Positions 28,543 through 37,394 are shown, counted from the first letter of the stretch. The stretch is 64,000 bases of DNA from Periweissella ghanensis (GCF_918814755.1 NZ_CAKKNT010000004.1:36967-100966); one strand, 5' to 3'. Numbers and translations are program-made. The notes: generated by a model from the sequence alone, not told the origin.

Positions 28543-29364
28543 ATGATTAAAACAAAAGGCTATGTGACGTTTAACTATGACGCACATATGTTAACGGCTA
28601 GTGAATTACGAACACTAGTCAGTCAATATCAAGCACAACTCATTGATGGCGAAAGTATTATAATTGATGAGTTAGCTGAACACGCCGATCAATTACGCTT
28701 AATTTTAAAGGTCGATAACTTCACAGATACTACTCGTTTTCATGCCATGTGTACTGCCCTTAATTTAGGGGATGACTTCGATGATGATACTGATAGTTAT
28801 ATGTGTGAAGCATATGGCATGATTTTTCCACAAAAACAAATTACGGCCCAACGAGCATTAGCGTGGGTTGCCCACTATACTAAAAGCTTTGCGAAAGATG
28901 AATTTCAAAAATTTACGATTACCAAGCAGACCATTACGGATGAGGCTTTAATTCTTGAAATTGCCGTTGAACTACCAAGTTACGTCATTGATATGGATTT
29001 ATACTATTTAAGTGATCAAGAACGCTACCAATATTTCCGACTTGATGACCAAGCACCTTGCGATACTATCAAAGAAGTGCCCATTAATGAATATGCTGGT
29101 ACGCACCGCCTTGAATTATCAACGCATGCGATTAATGTCGTTTTCAAGCCATGCCAAACCACCGCGGCGGTAACTGATTTATTAAAAAATGTTGAAACAA
29201 AGCGGTTAATGCCTAATGAGGTCCTTAGTTACACATTACCAACCGAGGAGACAATGCTAATTAGTGAAGTAACGGTCTTGGTTAAAGCCCTCGGGATTAA
29301 CCATCAAGTAATTCAATGTATGTTAAAAGAACTCCCAGGCGTTATGACAGTCGAAGTTAACTAA
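28543..29364 (+). CDS. Uncharacterised acidic cytosolic protein
   Basis: 273 residues, no membrane segment or signal peptide. Strongly acidic patches (GDDFDDDTDSYMCEAYG near 87). I do not recognise a family. Predicted alternating strands and helices (TITDEALILEIAVELP, HAINVVFKPCQ) suggest a globular alpha/beta protein. Shine-Dalgarno AAGGCGG is eight bases before ATG. It lies after the ADI terminator and 25 bp before the GNAT gene, so these two may be one transcript. Confidence 0.7.
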   Translation: MIKTKGYVTFNYDAHMLTASELRTLVSQYQAQLIDGESIIIDELAEHADQLRLILKVDNFTDTTRFHAMCTALNLGDDFDDDTDSYMCEAYGMIFPQKQITAQRALAWVAHYTKSFAKDEFQKFTITKQTITDEALILEIAVELPSYVIDMDLYYLSDQERYQYFRLDDQAPCDTIKEVPINEYAGTHRLELSTHAINVVFKPCQTTAAVTDLLKNVETKRLMPNEVLSYTLPTEETMLISEVTVLVKALGINHQVIQCMLKELPGVMTVEVN

Positions 29365-29389
29365 CACATTTAGATTCTATGGAGGTAAT

Positions 29390-29935
29390 ATGATGCTACG
29401 CGGTAATAAAGTGTACTTAGCCAATGTATTTGACGGGGATGCCGAGTATTTAACTGATTGGCAATGGGATGAGCAATTTTTCCTTGGTTTATCAGAAGAT
29501 GTCGTGCACCCGTATGGCGTTAAAGAATGGACCGAATTTTTCGGGGATGCTAACAGTAATAGTGATATTATGTTTACTATTCGCCGGACTAGCGATGATA
29601 TGTTAGTTGGCTTTGCCGGTATTAGCGATATCATGTTACGCAACCACCGTGGTGACCTATGTATTGGGATTCCTCAAGTTAGTGATCGCTCATTAGGCTA
29701 TGGCCGTGAAGCCTTTAGTTTATTACTCGAGTATGCATTTGATCACTTAAACCTCCATAAGGTTACTTTAACCGTTCATGCCTATAATACGGCCGCGCTT
29801 AAATTGTATGAAAAATGCGGGTTTGTTCGTGAAGGAACCAACCGGGAAGCTGTTTATCACCAAGGTAAATGGCATAATAGCTACTCATATGGGCTATTAG
29901 AGCGTGAATGGCGCCAAAATCAAGCCAATAAATAG
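29390..29935 (+). CDS. GNAT acetyltransferase, RimJ/RimL or SpeG-like
   Basis: 181 residues. Typical layout of the RimJ/RimL branch: N-terminal LRGNKVYL, central FAGISDIMLRNHRGDLCIGIP, the acetyl-CoA loop SLGYGREAFSLLLEYAF near 102, and LNLHKVTLTVHAYNTAALKLYEKCGFVREGTNREAVYHQGKWHNS near 122. Transfers acetyl from acetyl-CoA to an N-terminus, aminoglycoside or polyamine; substrate unknown. Two consecutive ATG codons follow TGGAGGT; the second gives the better spacing. A terminator hairpin with a LexA-like box follows. Confidence 0.88.
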   Translation: MMLRGNKVYLANVFDGDAEYLTDWQWDEQFFLGLSEDVVHPYGVKEWTEFFGDANSNSDIMFTIRRTSDDMLVGFAGISDIMLRNHRGDLCIGIPQVSDRSLGYGREAFSLLLEYAFDHLNLHKVTLTVHAYNTAALKLYEKCGFVREGTNREAVYHQGKWHNSYSYGLLEREWRQNQANK

Positions 29936-29936
29936 C

Positions 29937-29980
29937 ACAAAACACGCTATTCGAACATTTGTTCTGGTAGCGTGTTTTGT
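29937..29980 (+). terminator. Terminator hairpin carrying a LexA-like box at its tip
   Basis: Outer arms ACAAAACACGCTA (29937-29949) and TAGCGTGTTTTGT (29968-29980) are perfect. The 18-nt loop holds CGAACATTTGTTCT (29952-29965), itself a GAAC/GTTC palindrome and identical over 14 bases to the LexA box before the Y-family polymerase gene at 53635-53648. Confidence 0.75.
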
Positions 29981-30021
29981 TATCTTTATGTGCCATCTTG
30001 CTAATTTAAATAAAACTTATT

Positions 30022-30051
30022 TTGACTTTTTTTAAAAAAATAGCCTAAAAT
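30022..30051 (+). promoter_or_regulatory. Promoter of the M20 peptidase gene
   Basis: TTGACT (30022-30027), 18-bp spacer, TAAAAT (30046-30051), 38 bp before the start codon. Confidence 0.6.
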
Positions 30052-30088
30052 ACAGTAAATTAAATCATTTTTACTGGGAGGTTATGTA

Positions 30089-31228
30089 ATGGATCAAGCA
30101 ACACAACTACAAATTTTGCAAGATATTATTAAAATTGAATCAGTCAATGGTAATGAAGCGGCAGTGGCGGAGTATTTACAACGGTTATTTACGCAGCACG
30201 GCATTGAAAGTCAATTAATTCCATACGCCGACGGCCGCAGTAACTTAGTAGCGACCCTACCAGGAACAGGTGATAAGGTCCTTGGTTTCACTGGGCATAT
30301 GGATGTTGTTGCAGCGGGGGATGAAAGTGCTTGGTTATATCCACCATTTTCAGCTACAATTGATGGGAATAAATTATACGGGCGGGGATCTTCTGACATG
30401 AAGAGTGGTTTAGCGGCCATGGTAATTGCGATGATAGAACTTAAAGACCGCAACGTTTCTTTACCGGGGACAATTAAGCTATTGGCGACCGTCGGTGAAG
30501 AAGTTGGAGAAGTCGGAGCCTTGCAACTCACAAAGGCAGGCTTTGTTGAAGATTTAGATGCGTTAATTATCGGCGAACCCTCAAACTACAATTTAATGTA
30601 TGCCCATATGGGTGCCATTAATTATCACGTTGATTCACTTGGTAAAGCAGCCCATAGCTCAATGCCTGCACAAGGTATTAATGCGATTAGTCCATTAGCT
30701 GAATATATTATTGCCGCCGATAAAGCTATGCAAGCAATTACTGAACAATACATTAATCCGGTTTTACCCCGTACCATTCACAATGTTACGGTAATTAATG
30801 GTGGTGAACAAGTTAATACCATTCCTGGTTCAGCCCAATTACTCGGTAATATTCGTACGATTCCAGAATTTGATAACGAGCATGTAATTAAAGTTCTAGA
30901 AGACGTCGTTGCCAAATTAAATACACAACCACAACATCAATTAACCTTGACGATTGATTCAAGCAAAGCGCCAGTACATGCTGACAAGGATTCGAGTTTA
31001 ATTCATGCTATTCAATCAGTCTTTAACCAACCACTCCCATTAGTTGGATTATCAGCCAATACTGATGCCGCCCAATTCACTAAAAGTCAGCATCACTTTG
31101 ATTTAGTTGTTTTTGGTCCTGGAGTATCAACATTACCTCATAAAGTTAATGAATACGTTGAAATTGATAACTATCTAGATATGATCACTAAATATCAAGC
31201 AATCGTCCAAGCGTATTTTGCCCAATAA
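30089..31228 (+). CDS. M20-family metallopeptidase (ArgE/DapE type)
   Basis: 379 residues. Two-zinc amidohydrolase: GHMDVVAAG near 70 (His and Asp ligands), LYGRGSSDMKSGLAAMV near 93 (bridging Asp), TVGEEVGEVGA near 130 (catalytic Glu pair), NTDAAQF and FGPGVSTLPHKVNEYVEI near the end (final His ligand). ArgE/DapE sequences use this pattern, and many lactobacilli label such genes succinyl-diaminopimelate desuccinylase, but no dap neighbours are here, so the acyl-amino-acid or peptide substrate is unsettled. Strong GGGAGG Shine-Dalgarno; monocistronic with its own promoter and terminator. Confidence 0.88.
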   Translation: MDQATQLQILQDIIKIESVNGNEAAVAEYLQRLFTQHGIESQLIPYADGRSNLVATLPGTGDKVLGFTGHMDVVAAGDESAWLYPPFSATIDGNKLYGRGSSDMKSGLAAMVIAMIELKDRNVSLPGTIKLLATVGEEVGEVGALQLTKAGFVEDLDALIIGEPSNYNLMYAHMGAINYHVDSLGKAAHSSMPAQGINAISPLAEYIIAADKAMQAITEQYINPVLPRTIHNVTVINGGEQVNTIPGSAQLLGNIRTIPEFDNEHVIKVLEDVVAKLNTQPQHQLTLTIDSSKAPVHADKDSSLIHAIQSVFNQPLPLVGLSANTDAAQFTKSQHHFDLVVFGPGVSTLPHKVNEYVEIDNYLDMITKYQAIVQAYFAQ

Positions 31229-31231
31229 ATA

Positions 31232-31266
31232 AAAAGCCGACTAGCATTTTGCTAATCGGCTTTTAT
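31232..31266. terminator. Terminator after the M20 peptidase gene
   Basis: AAAAGCCGACTAGC (31232-31245) with GCTAATCGGCTTTT (31251-31264), one mismatch; convergent genes on both sides. Confidence 0.85.
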
Positions 31267-31289
31267 TGTTTTCTATAATGCTATATATA

Positions 31290-31934
31290 CTAAACACTAA
31301 AGAGAATTGAGAAGTACATCAAAGCGGCACCTGCAAGGACAAAGATGTGCCACCAAACGTGACCAAAGGGGATGCTCTTAATTGAATATACCCCAGCACC
31401 TAATGTATAAGTAACACCCCCGGCAAATAGTAACCAGAAACTTAGGCGACTCAATGAGTGCCATAAAGTTGGCATTGCTAGTAAAATCATCCAGCCCATC
31501 ACGATGTAGATAATGACTGATAACCATAACCACCGGCCGACAAAAAAGATTTCATACAGAATTCCTGCAATGGTCATCGCTAAAATAACCGACCAAATCG
31601 TCCAACCTTGCCAACCACCAATGGCTAACCAACAGTAGGGGGTGTAAGAACCAAAGATCACGAGGAAAATCCCGGCATGATCAAAAATTTGAAAGACCCG
31701 TTTAGCTTTTGTAAAGATTAACGAGTGAAAGAGGGTTGACATCAATAAGAATAAGCACACACTCGCGCCATAGATGGCAAAGGCCGTCATTGCCAAACCA
31801 CCACGATGCTGCATGGCTTCTAAAACTAGTAAAACTACATACCCACCAACAGCTAACAGAAAACCAATTCCGTGTGTGACGGCATTTAAGACTTCATATA
31901 AAATTAGATAGCGTTTCGTTTCGCGATATTGCAT
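31290..31934 (-). CDS. Hemolysin III / YqfA family membrane protein (PAQR-like)
   Basis: 214 residues with seven membrane helices. Metal-binding residues of the family are visible: Ser and His in LMSTLFHSL near 66, Asp and His in IFDHAGIF near 85, and HVWWHIFVL near 194. The family is related to adiponectin receptors and may be a lipid hydrolase or stress protein; the name hemolysin comes from B. cereus and does not prove toxicity. Shine-Dalgarno CGAGGTA before ATG 31934. Confidence 0.9.
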   Translation of the reverse strand: MQYRETKRYLILYEVLNAVTHGIGFLLAVGGYVVLLVLEAMQHRGGLAMTAFAIYGASVCLFLLMSTLFHSLIFTKAKRVFQIFDHAGIFLVIFGSYTPYCWLAIGGWQGWTIWSVILAMTIAGILYEIFFVGRWLWLSVIIYIVMGWMILLAMPTLWHSLSRLSFWLLFAGGVTYTLGAGVYSIKSIPFGHVWWHIFVLAGAALMYFSILFSV

Positions 31935-32125
31935 ATCGTGTACCTCGAAAATTTAATTGATAAGGTTAGTATATCCAATTCATCTAGTCTTGTAAACTAC
32001 ATAGCTCAAAAAAGCCGTATTTATTTGATTTTCATTAAGTGCGCTGATAGTTTCTATAGGTTATGTAAACCATTCGTGCTATACTATACAGTAGCTAACT
32101 ATGGAACGAAATGAGGAAACGCATA

Positions 32126-33031
32126 ATGAATGAATTAGTAGGACGCGTTATTCAAGCAAAGGTCACTGATGCCAATGACAAGTATTACTTTGTCCAATTA
32201 AAAGGAGTTACCTTCCAATTACTTAAAAGTGAAATGGAAGCCGAAGGTAAAGAACTTCACATCGGTGGCTTAATTACTGGATTTGCTTATGAAAACGGGC
32301 ACCACCAAATGCAAATCACCCGTAAAATCCCTAAGGTACAAATTGGCCACTACGCATGGGGTGAAGTTGTCGCTCAACGAAGGGACTTAGGTGTCTTTGT
32401 TGATATTGGCTTACCAGATAAAGATATCGTGGTATCCCTTGATAACTTACCAACGATTCCTGCACTCTGGCCCCAAAAAGGTGATAAGCTCATGGTCAGC
32501 TTACGCGTTGATGAAAAAGGCCGTTTATGGGCACAATTAGCCGATGAGCAAATCTTTAAAGCCGTCACGCTTAAAGCTAAGCAAGGTTTACAAAACATGA
32601 ATGTTACCGGAACGGTCTTTCGCTTGAAAATGGTCGGAACGTTTATCTTAACCGACGACTACTACATGGGATTTGTTTTCCCAGGTGAACGTGATAAAGA
32701 ACCCCGTCTTGGTGAAGTTGTTAATGCACGGGTAATTGGCGTTCGTCCGGATGGTTTACTTAACTTAAGTCTTAAGCCACGAGCTTATGAAGCGATTGGT
32801 GAAGATGCCCAAATGCTCTTAGCAATGCTTGAACACAGCAAAGACAATACGTTACCATTCTCAGATAAAAGTGATCCTAAAGAAATCAAAGAATACTTCG
32901 GAATTTCAAAAGGTCAATTTAAACGAGCGGTTGGTAACTTACTTAAACAACGTCGTATTCAACAAGTCGATGGTACGTTAGTTCTTGTCCCCGCTACTAC
33001 TACGGAGAACACCGACGCTACTACTAAGTAG
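32126..33031 (+). CDS. cvfB: CvfB family RNA-binding regulator (S1-like)
   Basis: 301 residues from ATG 32126. The frame opens 5 codons earlier, but that stretch contains the GAGGAAA ribosome site. Layout: S1-like OB folds (residues about 1-60, 65-135 with AWGEVVAQRRDLGVFVDIGLPDKDIVV, and 145-215), then a winged helix at the C-terminus (SKGQFKRAVGNLLKQRRI). CvfB influences virulence and exoenzyme expression in S. aureus by binding RNA. Leads directly into xerD (9 bp gap), the order usual in Lactobacillales. Confidence 0.9.
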   Translation: MNELVGRVIQAKVTDANDKYYFVQLKGVTFQLLKSEMEAEGKELHIGGLITGFAYENGHHQMQITRKIPKVQIGHYAWGEVVAQRRDLGVFVDIGLPDKDIVVSLDNLPTIPALWPQKGDKLMVSLRVDEKGRLWAQLADEQIFKAVTLKAKQGLQNMNVTGTVFRLKMVGTFILTDDYYMGFVFPGERDKEPRLGEVVNARVIGVRPDGLLNLSLKPRAYEAIGEDAQMLLAMLEHSKDNTLPFSDKSDPKEIKEYFGISKGQFKRAVGNLLKQRRIQQVDGTLVLVPATTTENTDATTK

Positions 33032-33040
33032 GGCGCCATC

Positions 33041-33934
33041 ATGGAAGTTAATGAACTAATTGATGAATACCTCCAATACGTCAAAGTTGAACGTGGGTTA
33101 TCCGCGAACACGATTACTAGTTATCACCAAGACTTAGTTAAATTTCAAAATTACTTACAGCAACAAAAAGTAACCGATTTAGCTACGCTTGATAATTTCT
33201 TTATTAATCAATTTCTGCAGTATTTAACCACGCAAGGCAATGCCGAAAATACTATTATTCACTGTGTGACATCATTACGGAAGTTTTTCCAATTTTTAAA
33301 ACGGATGCAATACATTCCCGATGATCCCATGCAGCAAGTGGGGATGCCTAAGAAAAAACAACACTTACCGGATATTTTATCCGTCCAGGATGTTGAACAG
33401 ATTCTGATGACGCCTGATACGAGTACGCGACTAGGTATTCGTAATCGCGCGATGCTTGAAGTTATGTATGCAACCGGTTTACGGGTTTCTGAAATTGTTA
33501 ACCTTAAAGTTGCGGATTTACACTTTGAGCTTGGCTTACTACAAACGATTGGTAAAGGAAATAAGGAACGGATTGTCCCAATCGGGGATGTCGCGATGCA
33601 ATGGGTGTTAACTTATTATCAAGATGTCCGGGCCGTGCAACTTAAAGGTGCCGATAATCCCATTTTGTTTTTAAATGACCATGGGCGGCAATTAACTCGC
33701 CAAGGGATTTGGAAGATTATTAAACAAATCGTCTTGCAAGCAGGCATTACCAAAGATGTTTCACCACACACGCTGCGCCACTCATTTGCGACCCACATTT
33801 TAGAAAACGGGGCCGATTTACGGATTGTTCAAGAACTCCTTGGACACGCTGATATATCAACAACTCAAATCTATACCCACATTACTAATGAACGGGCCAA
33901 ACAAGTCTTCAAAAAAGCTCATCCGCGAGCTTAA
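33041..33934 (+). CDS. xerD: Tyrosine recombinase XerD
   Basis: 297 residues. SAM-like N-terminal domain (1-90) and catalytic domain with the full R-K-H-R-H-Y set: Arg in YATGLRVSEIVNL near 148, Lys in GKGNKERIVPIG near 170, HTLRHSFATHIL near 243 (His and Arg), LGHADIS (His) and the nucleophile Tyr in TTQIYTHI near 279. With a XerC partner it resolves chromosome dimers at dif under FtsK/SpoIIIE control. The dif site itself is 9 kb downstream at 42297, so enzyme and target are close. Part of cvfB-xerD-ribT-scpA-scpB-rluB. Confidence 0.95.
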   Translation: MEVNELIDEYLQYVKVERGLSANTITSYHQDLVKFQNYLQQQKVTDLATLDNFFINQFLQYLTTQGNAENTIIHCVTSLRKFFQFLKRMQYIPDDPMQQVGMPKKKQHLPDILSVQDVEQILMTPDTSTRLGIRNRAMLEVMYATGLRVSEIVNLKVADLHFELGLLQTIGKGNKERIVPIGDVAMQWVLTYYQDVRAVQLKGADNPILFLNDHGRQLTRQGIWKIIKQIVLQAGITKDVSPHTLRHSFATHILENGADLRIVQELLGHADISTTQIYTHITNERAKQVFKKAHPRA

Positions 33935-33950
33935 TTGAAAAGGAGCAGTT

Positions 33951-34322
33951 ATGCTAGTACGATATCGTCCTGATTATAAAAAAATTGCCTTAGGGTTATT
34001 ATCATATGTACCAGGCTTGCGCAACATGCAACACTTGGATGCTGAATTTTCATGGTATGATGCCACCCCGAAACGTGAATTACTGTTATGGCGTGATAAC
34101 GACGGTCACTTTACTGCGATTGTCGGCGTTGAACATGTCTACGGCGTGTTGTTACTACGGCATATCTCAATCACTCCCGCATTACGCGACAGTGATTTAA
34201 TGTTTACGGTCTTGGATGCCTTGCAAGCATACCATGCGGATAAAATGATTATGGGGACCATTGCCGGTCAAAAGATTATTAATGCTTGGAGAAGGCACAA
34301 TGAACAACGAACTCCAAATTAA
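33951..34322 (+). CDS. ribT: RibT-like GNAT-fold protein
   Basis: 123 residues, cytosolic. Start LVRYRPDYKKIALGLLSYVP and the aromatic WYDATPKRELLLWRD followed by FTAIVGVEH match RibT, a small acetyltransferase-like protein first found in the B. subtilis riboflavin operon. In Lactobacillales it sits between xerD and scpA, exactly as here, without other riboflavin biosynthesis genes. Role is not established. Its last 23 bases overlap scpA. Confidence 0.85.
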   Translation: MLVRYRPDYKKIALGLLSYVPGLRNMQHLDAEFSWYDATPKRELLLWRDNDGHFTAIVGVEHVYGVLLLRHISITPALRDSDLMFTVLDALQAYHADKMIMGTIAGQKIINAWRRHNEQRTPN

Positions 34323-35034
34323 GTTGACCGATTTTGAAGGCCCACTTGATTTATTACTGCACTTAATTAAAAGTTCTGAAATGGATATTTACGATATTCC
34401 GATTGTCGCCATTACAGAACAATATATGGATTTTTTACACCAAGATAAATTAGCCCTCGACCTAGCCGGCGAATACTTAGTGATGGCCGCTAGTTTAATG
34501 CAAATTAAATCCCGTTACTTATTACCAAGTCGGCCAACGATTGATTTAGAGACTGGTGATGAAGTGTATGAAGATCCGCGGCAAGGGTTAGTTAACCAAT
34601 TGCTTGAATATCGCCGTTATCAAGATGCTGCGCAAACTTTACGGGTTCGTGAAGAAGCCCGCCAACAACAATTTACCCGCGCACCTGCGATGATGCCAAC
34701 GGATTTAGATGTTAATATTGTCGCGCCTGGGGTTGATTTGACCGCATTACAAATGGCGTTTAGTAAAATGTTGGCCCGGCAGCAAGCGGTTAAACCCATC
34801 TTTACGACTGTTCAAAAAGAAACTTTTACGATTGCTGAAAAACGTCAAAGTATTAAACAACGCTTAAAGGCCCAACCAGATGGTGTAAGTTTTACGGCGC
34901 TATTTACGGCGGATAGTAACACCGATGAATATGTAACAACATTTTTAGCAATCCTTGAAATGGCTAAACACCAAGAATTACTGATTCAACAACCGAATAT
35001 GGCAGATGAGTTAATCATTCAACCACGTTCATAA
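34300..35034 (+). CDS. scpA: Segregation and condensation protein A
   Basis: 244 residues from ATG 34300, behind GGAGAAGG within ribT. Kleisin of the bacterial SMC condensin: ELQIKLTDFEGPLDLLLHLIKSSEMDIYDIPIVAITEQYMDFL is the hallmark N-terminal domain that binds the SMC neck; SRYLLPSRP and a C-terminal winged helix (HQELLIQQPNMADELII) follow. Bridges two SMC heads and binds a ScpB dimer. Coupled translation with ribT, then scpB. Confidence 0.95.
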   Translation: MNNELQIKLTDFEGPLDLLLHLIKSSEMDIYDIPIVAITEQYMDFLHQDKLALDLAGEYLVMAASLMQIKSRYLLPSRPTIDLETGDEVYEDPRQGLVNQLLEYRRYQDAAQTLRVREEARQQQFTRAPAMMPTDLDVNIVAPGVDLTALQMAFSKMLARQQAVKPIFTTVQKETFTIAEKRQSIKQRLKAQPDGVSFTALFTADSNTDEYVTTFLAILEMAKHQELLIQQPNMADELIIQPRS

Positions 35035-35061
35035 TTATTAATAACCGGAAAGGATTTTGTT

Positions 35062-35724
35062 TTGACAAATTTAGCCCAAATTGAAAGTTTAATTTTCGTC
35101 GCCGGTGACGAAGGAATTGAACTTGATGAATTAGTTACTTTGACTGGCTTTGAAAAGCCAGCTGTTAGCGAACTTCTCGATGCGTTAGCTCATAAATACC
35201 AAGCGGATGCCGATTGTAGCTTCGAACTGCTACACAGTGATGCAACTTACCGTTTGGCCACTAAAGCCATCGTGGCCCCATTAGTCAAACAATTCTTTGA
35301 AGCACCGTTATCAACGCACTTAACCCAAGCCTCGCTTGAAGTTTTAGCAATTATTGCTTATCGGCAACCCGTGACCCGCATTGAAATTGATGAAATTCGT
35401 GGGGTCCAATCAAGCTCGATTATTCAAAAATTGCAGTTACGAAATTTAATTACCGATGTTGGCCGTAAAAACGAGCCTGGTCGGCCAATTATGTATGGGA
35501 CTTCAAGCTACTTCTTAGATTACTTTGGGCTAGCAAATATTGCTGAGTTACCACCGTTAGCAGAAGCAGCTGTGCTTGATGATGAGCAAAGTTTATCAGG
35601 TGATTTATTCTTAAACGCCTTTAATAACCGTTTACAACCAAATGCTAGTACAATAGTTACTGAGGATGTAGACCCCGTTCCATTCGCCACTGATATGGAA
35701 TTAACAACCACCACGGAGAAATAA
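35062..35724 (+). CDS. scpB: Segregation and condensation protein B (TTG start)
   Basis: 220 residues. Two winged helices: first about 1-80 ([24 protein letters not shown]), second about 90-165 with [29 protein letters not shown], the diagnostic ScpB block, and [18 protein letters not shown]. The start is TTG at 35062, the only in-frame start with a ribosome site (GGAAAGGA) at proper distance. Acidic, poorly conserved tail. Partner of ScpA and SMC. Two bases separate it from rluB. Confidence 0.93.
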   Translation: MTNLAQIESLIFVAGDEGIELDELVTLTGFEKPAVSELLDALAHKYQADADCSFELLHSDATYRLATKAIVAPLVKQFFEAPLSTHLTQASLEVLAIIAYRQPVTRIEIDEIRGVQSSSIIQKLQLRNLITDVGRKNEPGRPIMYGTSSYFLDYFGLANIAELPPLAEAAVLDDEQSLSGDLFLNAFNNRLQPNASTIVTEDVDPVPFATDMELTTTTEK

Positions 35725-35726
35725 TA

Positions 35727-36482
35727 ATGGCAGATCGCTTACAAAAGGTTATGGCTCAAGCCGGTGTCGCATCTCGACGCAAATCAGAAGAGCTTATTGC
35801 AACTGGACACGTTACCGTTAATGGTCAAGTAATGACTGAACTTGGTTACAAAGTCCAACCAAAAGACAAAATTGAAGTTGACGGGATGCCGGTTCAACAA
35901 GCAGAAAAATTAGTATACTACTTGCTTTACAAACCCCGCGGTTTTGTTTCAACTGCTAAAGATGAAAAAGGCCGCCGGACAGTTGTTGACTTGTTAACGG
36001 ATGTTGACGAACGCGTTTACCCAGTTGGTCGGTTGGATTTTGACACGACTGGGGCCTTAATCATGACTAACGATGGGGACTTAATGAACTACTTAACACA
36101 CCCTAAATACGAAGTCGATAAAGTCTACACAGCTAAAGTTGAAGGCATTCCAACTAATGATGAATTGATGCAATTACGTCACGGAATCAAGTTAGAAGGT
36201 AAGATGACTAAGCCTGCACGGACTAAAATCTTAAACACTAAGACTAACGAAAATAAAAAGACCACAACTTTGGTTCAAATTACGATCCACGAAGGCCGGA
36301 ATCACCAAGTTAAAAAGATGTTTAAACACATTGGTCATGAAGTTGTTGGTTTACGGCGTGAAAGTTACGGTTTCCTTGACTTACACGGTTTACAACCCGG
36401 TGACTACCGTGAATTACGTTTTGAAGAAGTTGAAGCACTTAAGAACGGTAAGGCCAACTTAAAAGTTCAAGGTCGTCTCTAA
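35727..36482 (+). CDS. rluB: 23S rRNA pseudouridine synthase B
   Basis: 251 residues: S4 RNA-binding domain at 1-60 (LQKVMAQAGVASRRKSEELI) and RsuA/RluB/E/F catalytic domain, with the catalytic Asp in GRLDFDTTGALIMTNDGDL near 105 and EGRNHQVKKMFKHIGH near 190. RluB makes pseudouridine in helix 89 of 23S rRNA. The scpB-rluB pairing is standard in Firmicutes. Confidence 0.94.
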   Translation: MADRLQKVMAQAGVASRRKSEELIATGHVTVNGQVMTELGYKVQPKDKIEVDGMPVQQAEKLVYYLLYKPRGFVSTAKDEKGRRTVVDLLTDVDERVYPVGRLDFDTTGALIMTNDGDLMNYLTHPKYEVDKVYTAKVEGIPTNDELMQLRHGIKLEGKMTKPARTKILNTKTNENKKTTTLVQITIHEGRNHQVKKMFKHIGHEVVGLRRESYGFLDLHGLQPGDYRELRFEEVEALKNGKANLKVQGRL

Positions 36483-36497
36483 AAGGCCACTTTTATA

Positions 36498-36526
36498 TTG
36501 ACTTATTTTTAGTAAGTTAATATAAT
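36498..36526 (+). promoter_or_regulatory. Promoter of the FMN riboswitch-ribU transcript
   Basis: TTGACT (36498-36503), 17-bp spacer, TATAAT (36521-36526). The promoter lies within an imperfect palindrome ATATTGACTTA/TAAGTTAATAT. Confidence 0.75.
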
Positions 36527-36560
36527 AAGGGTATCGAAATAATTTAATATTTAACAGAAA

Positions 36561-36679
36561 TCTTCAGGGCAGGGTGTAATTCCCGACCGGCGGTATAGTC
36601 CGCGACCTCAATTGTACTTGCAATTGATTGAGCTGGTGAAACTCCAGCACCGACAGTTAAAGTCTGGTATGCAGAAGAT
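36561..36679 (+). ncRNA. FMN riboswitch (RFN element)
   Basis: All RFN landmarks are present: TCTTCAGGGCAGGGTG at 36561, TTCCCGACCGGCGGTA, TAGTCCGCGA, the variable stem (TCAATTG with CAATTGA), GCTGGTGAAACTCCAGC, ACCGACAGTTAAAGTCTGG, and the closing GCAGAAGAT (36671-36679) pairing with ATCTTC at the start. It controls ribU by FMN level through the downstream terminator. ATTGGTT (36678-36684) can pair with AACCAAT (36702-36708), overlapping both the closing stem of the aptamer and the terminator arm: a readable antiterminator. Confidence 0.97.
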
Positions 36680-36705
36680 TGGTTTTTTTGTGAACAATTC
36701 TAACC

Positions 36706-36750
36706 AATCCATTGACTTGCCCAAACGCAGCTCAATGGATTTTTTGTTTT
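36706..36750 (+). terminator. FMN-responsive terminator before ribU
   Basis: AATCCATTGA (36706-36715) with TCAATGGATT (36732-36741), then a T-run. Its left arm is shared with the candidate antiterminator, so FMN binding should favour termination. Confidence 0.85.
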
Positions 36751-36803
36751 TAAAACCAGTCCACGAAGATCTGTTGAAAAACAGAAAAGGATGGTTCAAC
36801 CAT

Positions 36804-37394
36804 ATGTATCAAGCTAGTAAAACACGTCGTTTAATTTTAATCGCTATTTTGGCAGCAATTTCAACTGTATTAATGATTTTCCCTGTCATTCCAATGTTTG
36901 GTGGCTTTATGAAATTAGATTTTTCAATCGTGATTGTCCTCATCGGGATGTATTTGCTAAATCTTAAGGGAGCGCTTATAATTTTATTGTTACGTTCAGT
37001 ACTAAAAGTGCTATTATTTAATAGTGGTGTATCTGATTGGGTTGGTATGCCGATGAATATTGTCGCAATGGCAGTATTTATCAGTGTTATTTGGTTCTTC
37101 ACCAACAAAGATCAAGGTTTACGCGTTAAAAACTATGTTATCGGAACAGTATTTGGTACTTTAGCAATGACTGGCGCGATGGCACTTTTAAATTGGGTGT
37201 ATGCAATTCCACTCTATCAAAAATTTGCCAACTTTAGTCTCCAAGCTGTGGGCTTAAACTTACGGCAATGGATTATTGCGATGGTCTTACCATTTAACTT
37301 AATTCAGGGATTCGTTTTAGCAATTGTCTCTGGTTTGGTTATTTTCCCATTGGCTAGTTATTTAGCACAACAACAGTTACGCTTCAAAAAATAA
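36804..37394 (+). CDS. ribU: Riboflavin transporter RibU (ECF S component)
   Basis: 196 residues from ATG 36804, behind AAAAGGATGG. The frame extends upstream through the riboswitch and is not translated there. Six membrane helices; IAILAAISTVLMIFPVIPMFGGFMKLDFSIV at the N-terminus and NLKGALIILLLRSVLKVLLF are the typical S-component signatures of RibU. Captures riboflavin and docks on the EcfAA'T module encoded elsewhere. Control by the FMN riboswitch confirms the substrate. No rib biosynthesis genes are present here. Confidence 0.95.
   Translation: MYQASKTRRLILIAILAAISTVLMIFPVIPMFGGFMKLDFSIVIVLIGMYLLNLKGALIILLLRSVLKVLLFNSGVSDWVGMPMNIVAMAVFISVIWFFTNKDQGLRVKNYVIGTVFGTLAMTGAMALLNWVYAIPLYQKFANFSLQAVGLNLRQWIIAMVLPFNLIQGFVLAIVSGLVIFPLASYLAQQQLRFKK

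Noticed and set aside
36612..36803. N-terminal extension of ribU
   Set aside because: The extension runs through the FMN aptamer and terminator and has no ribosome binding site; the ATG at 36804 has one.
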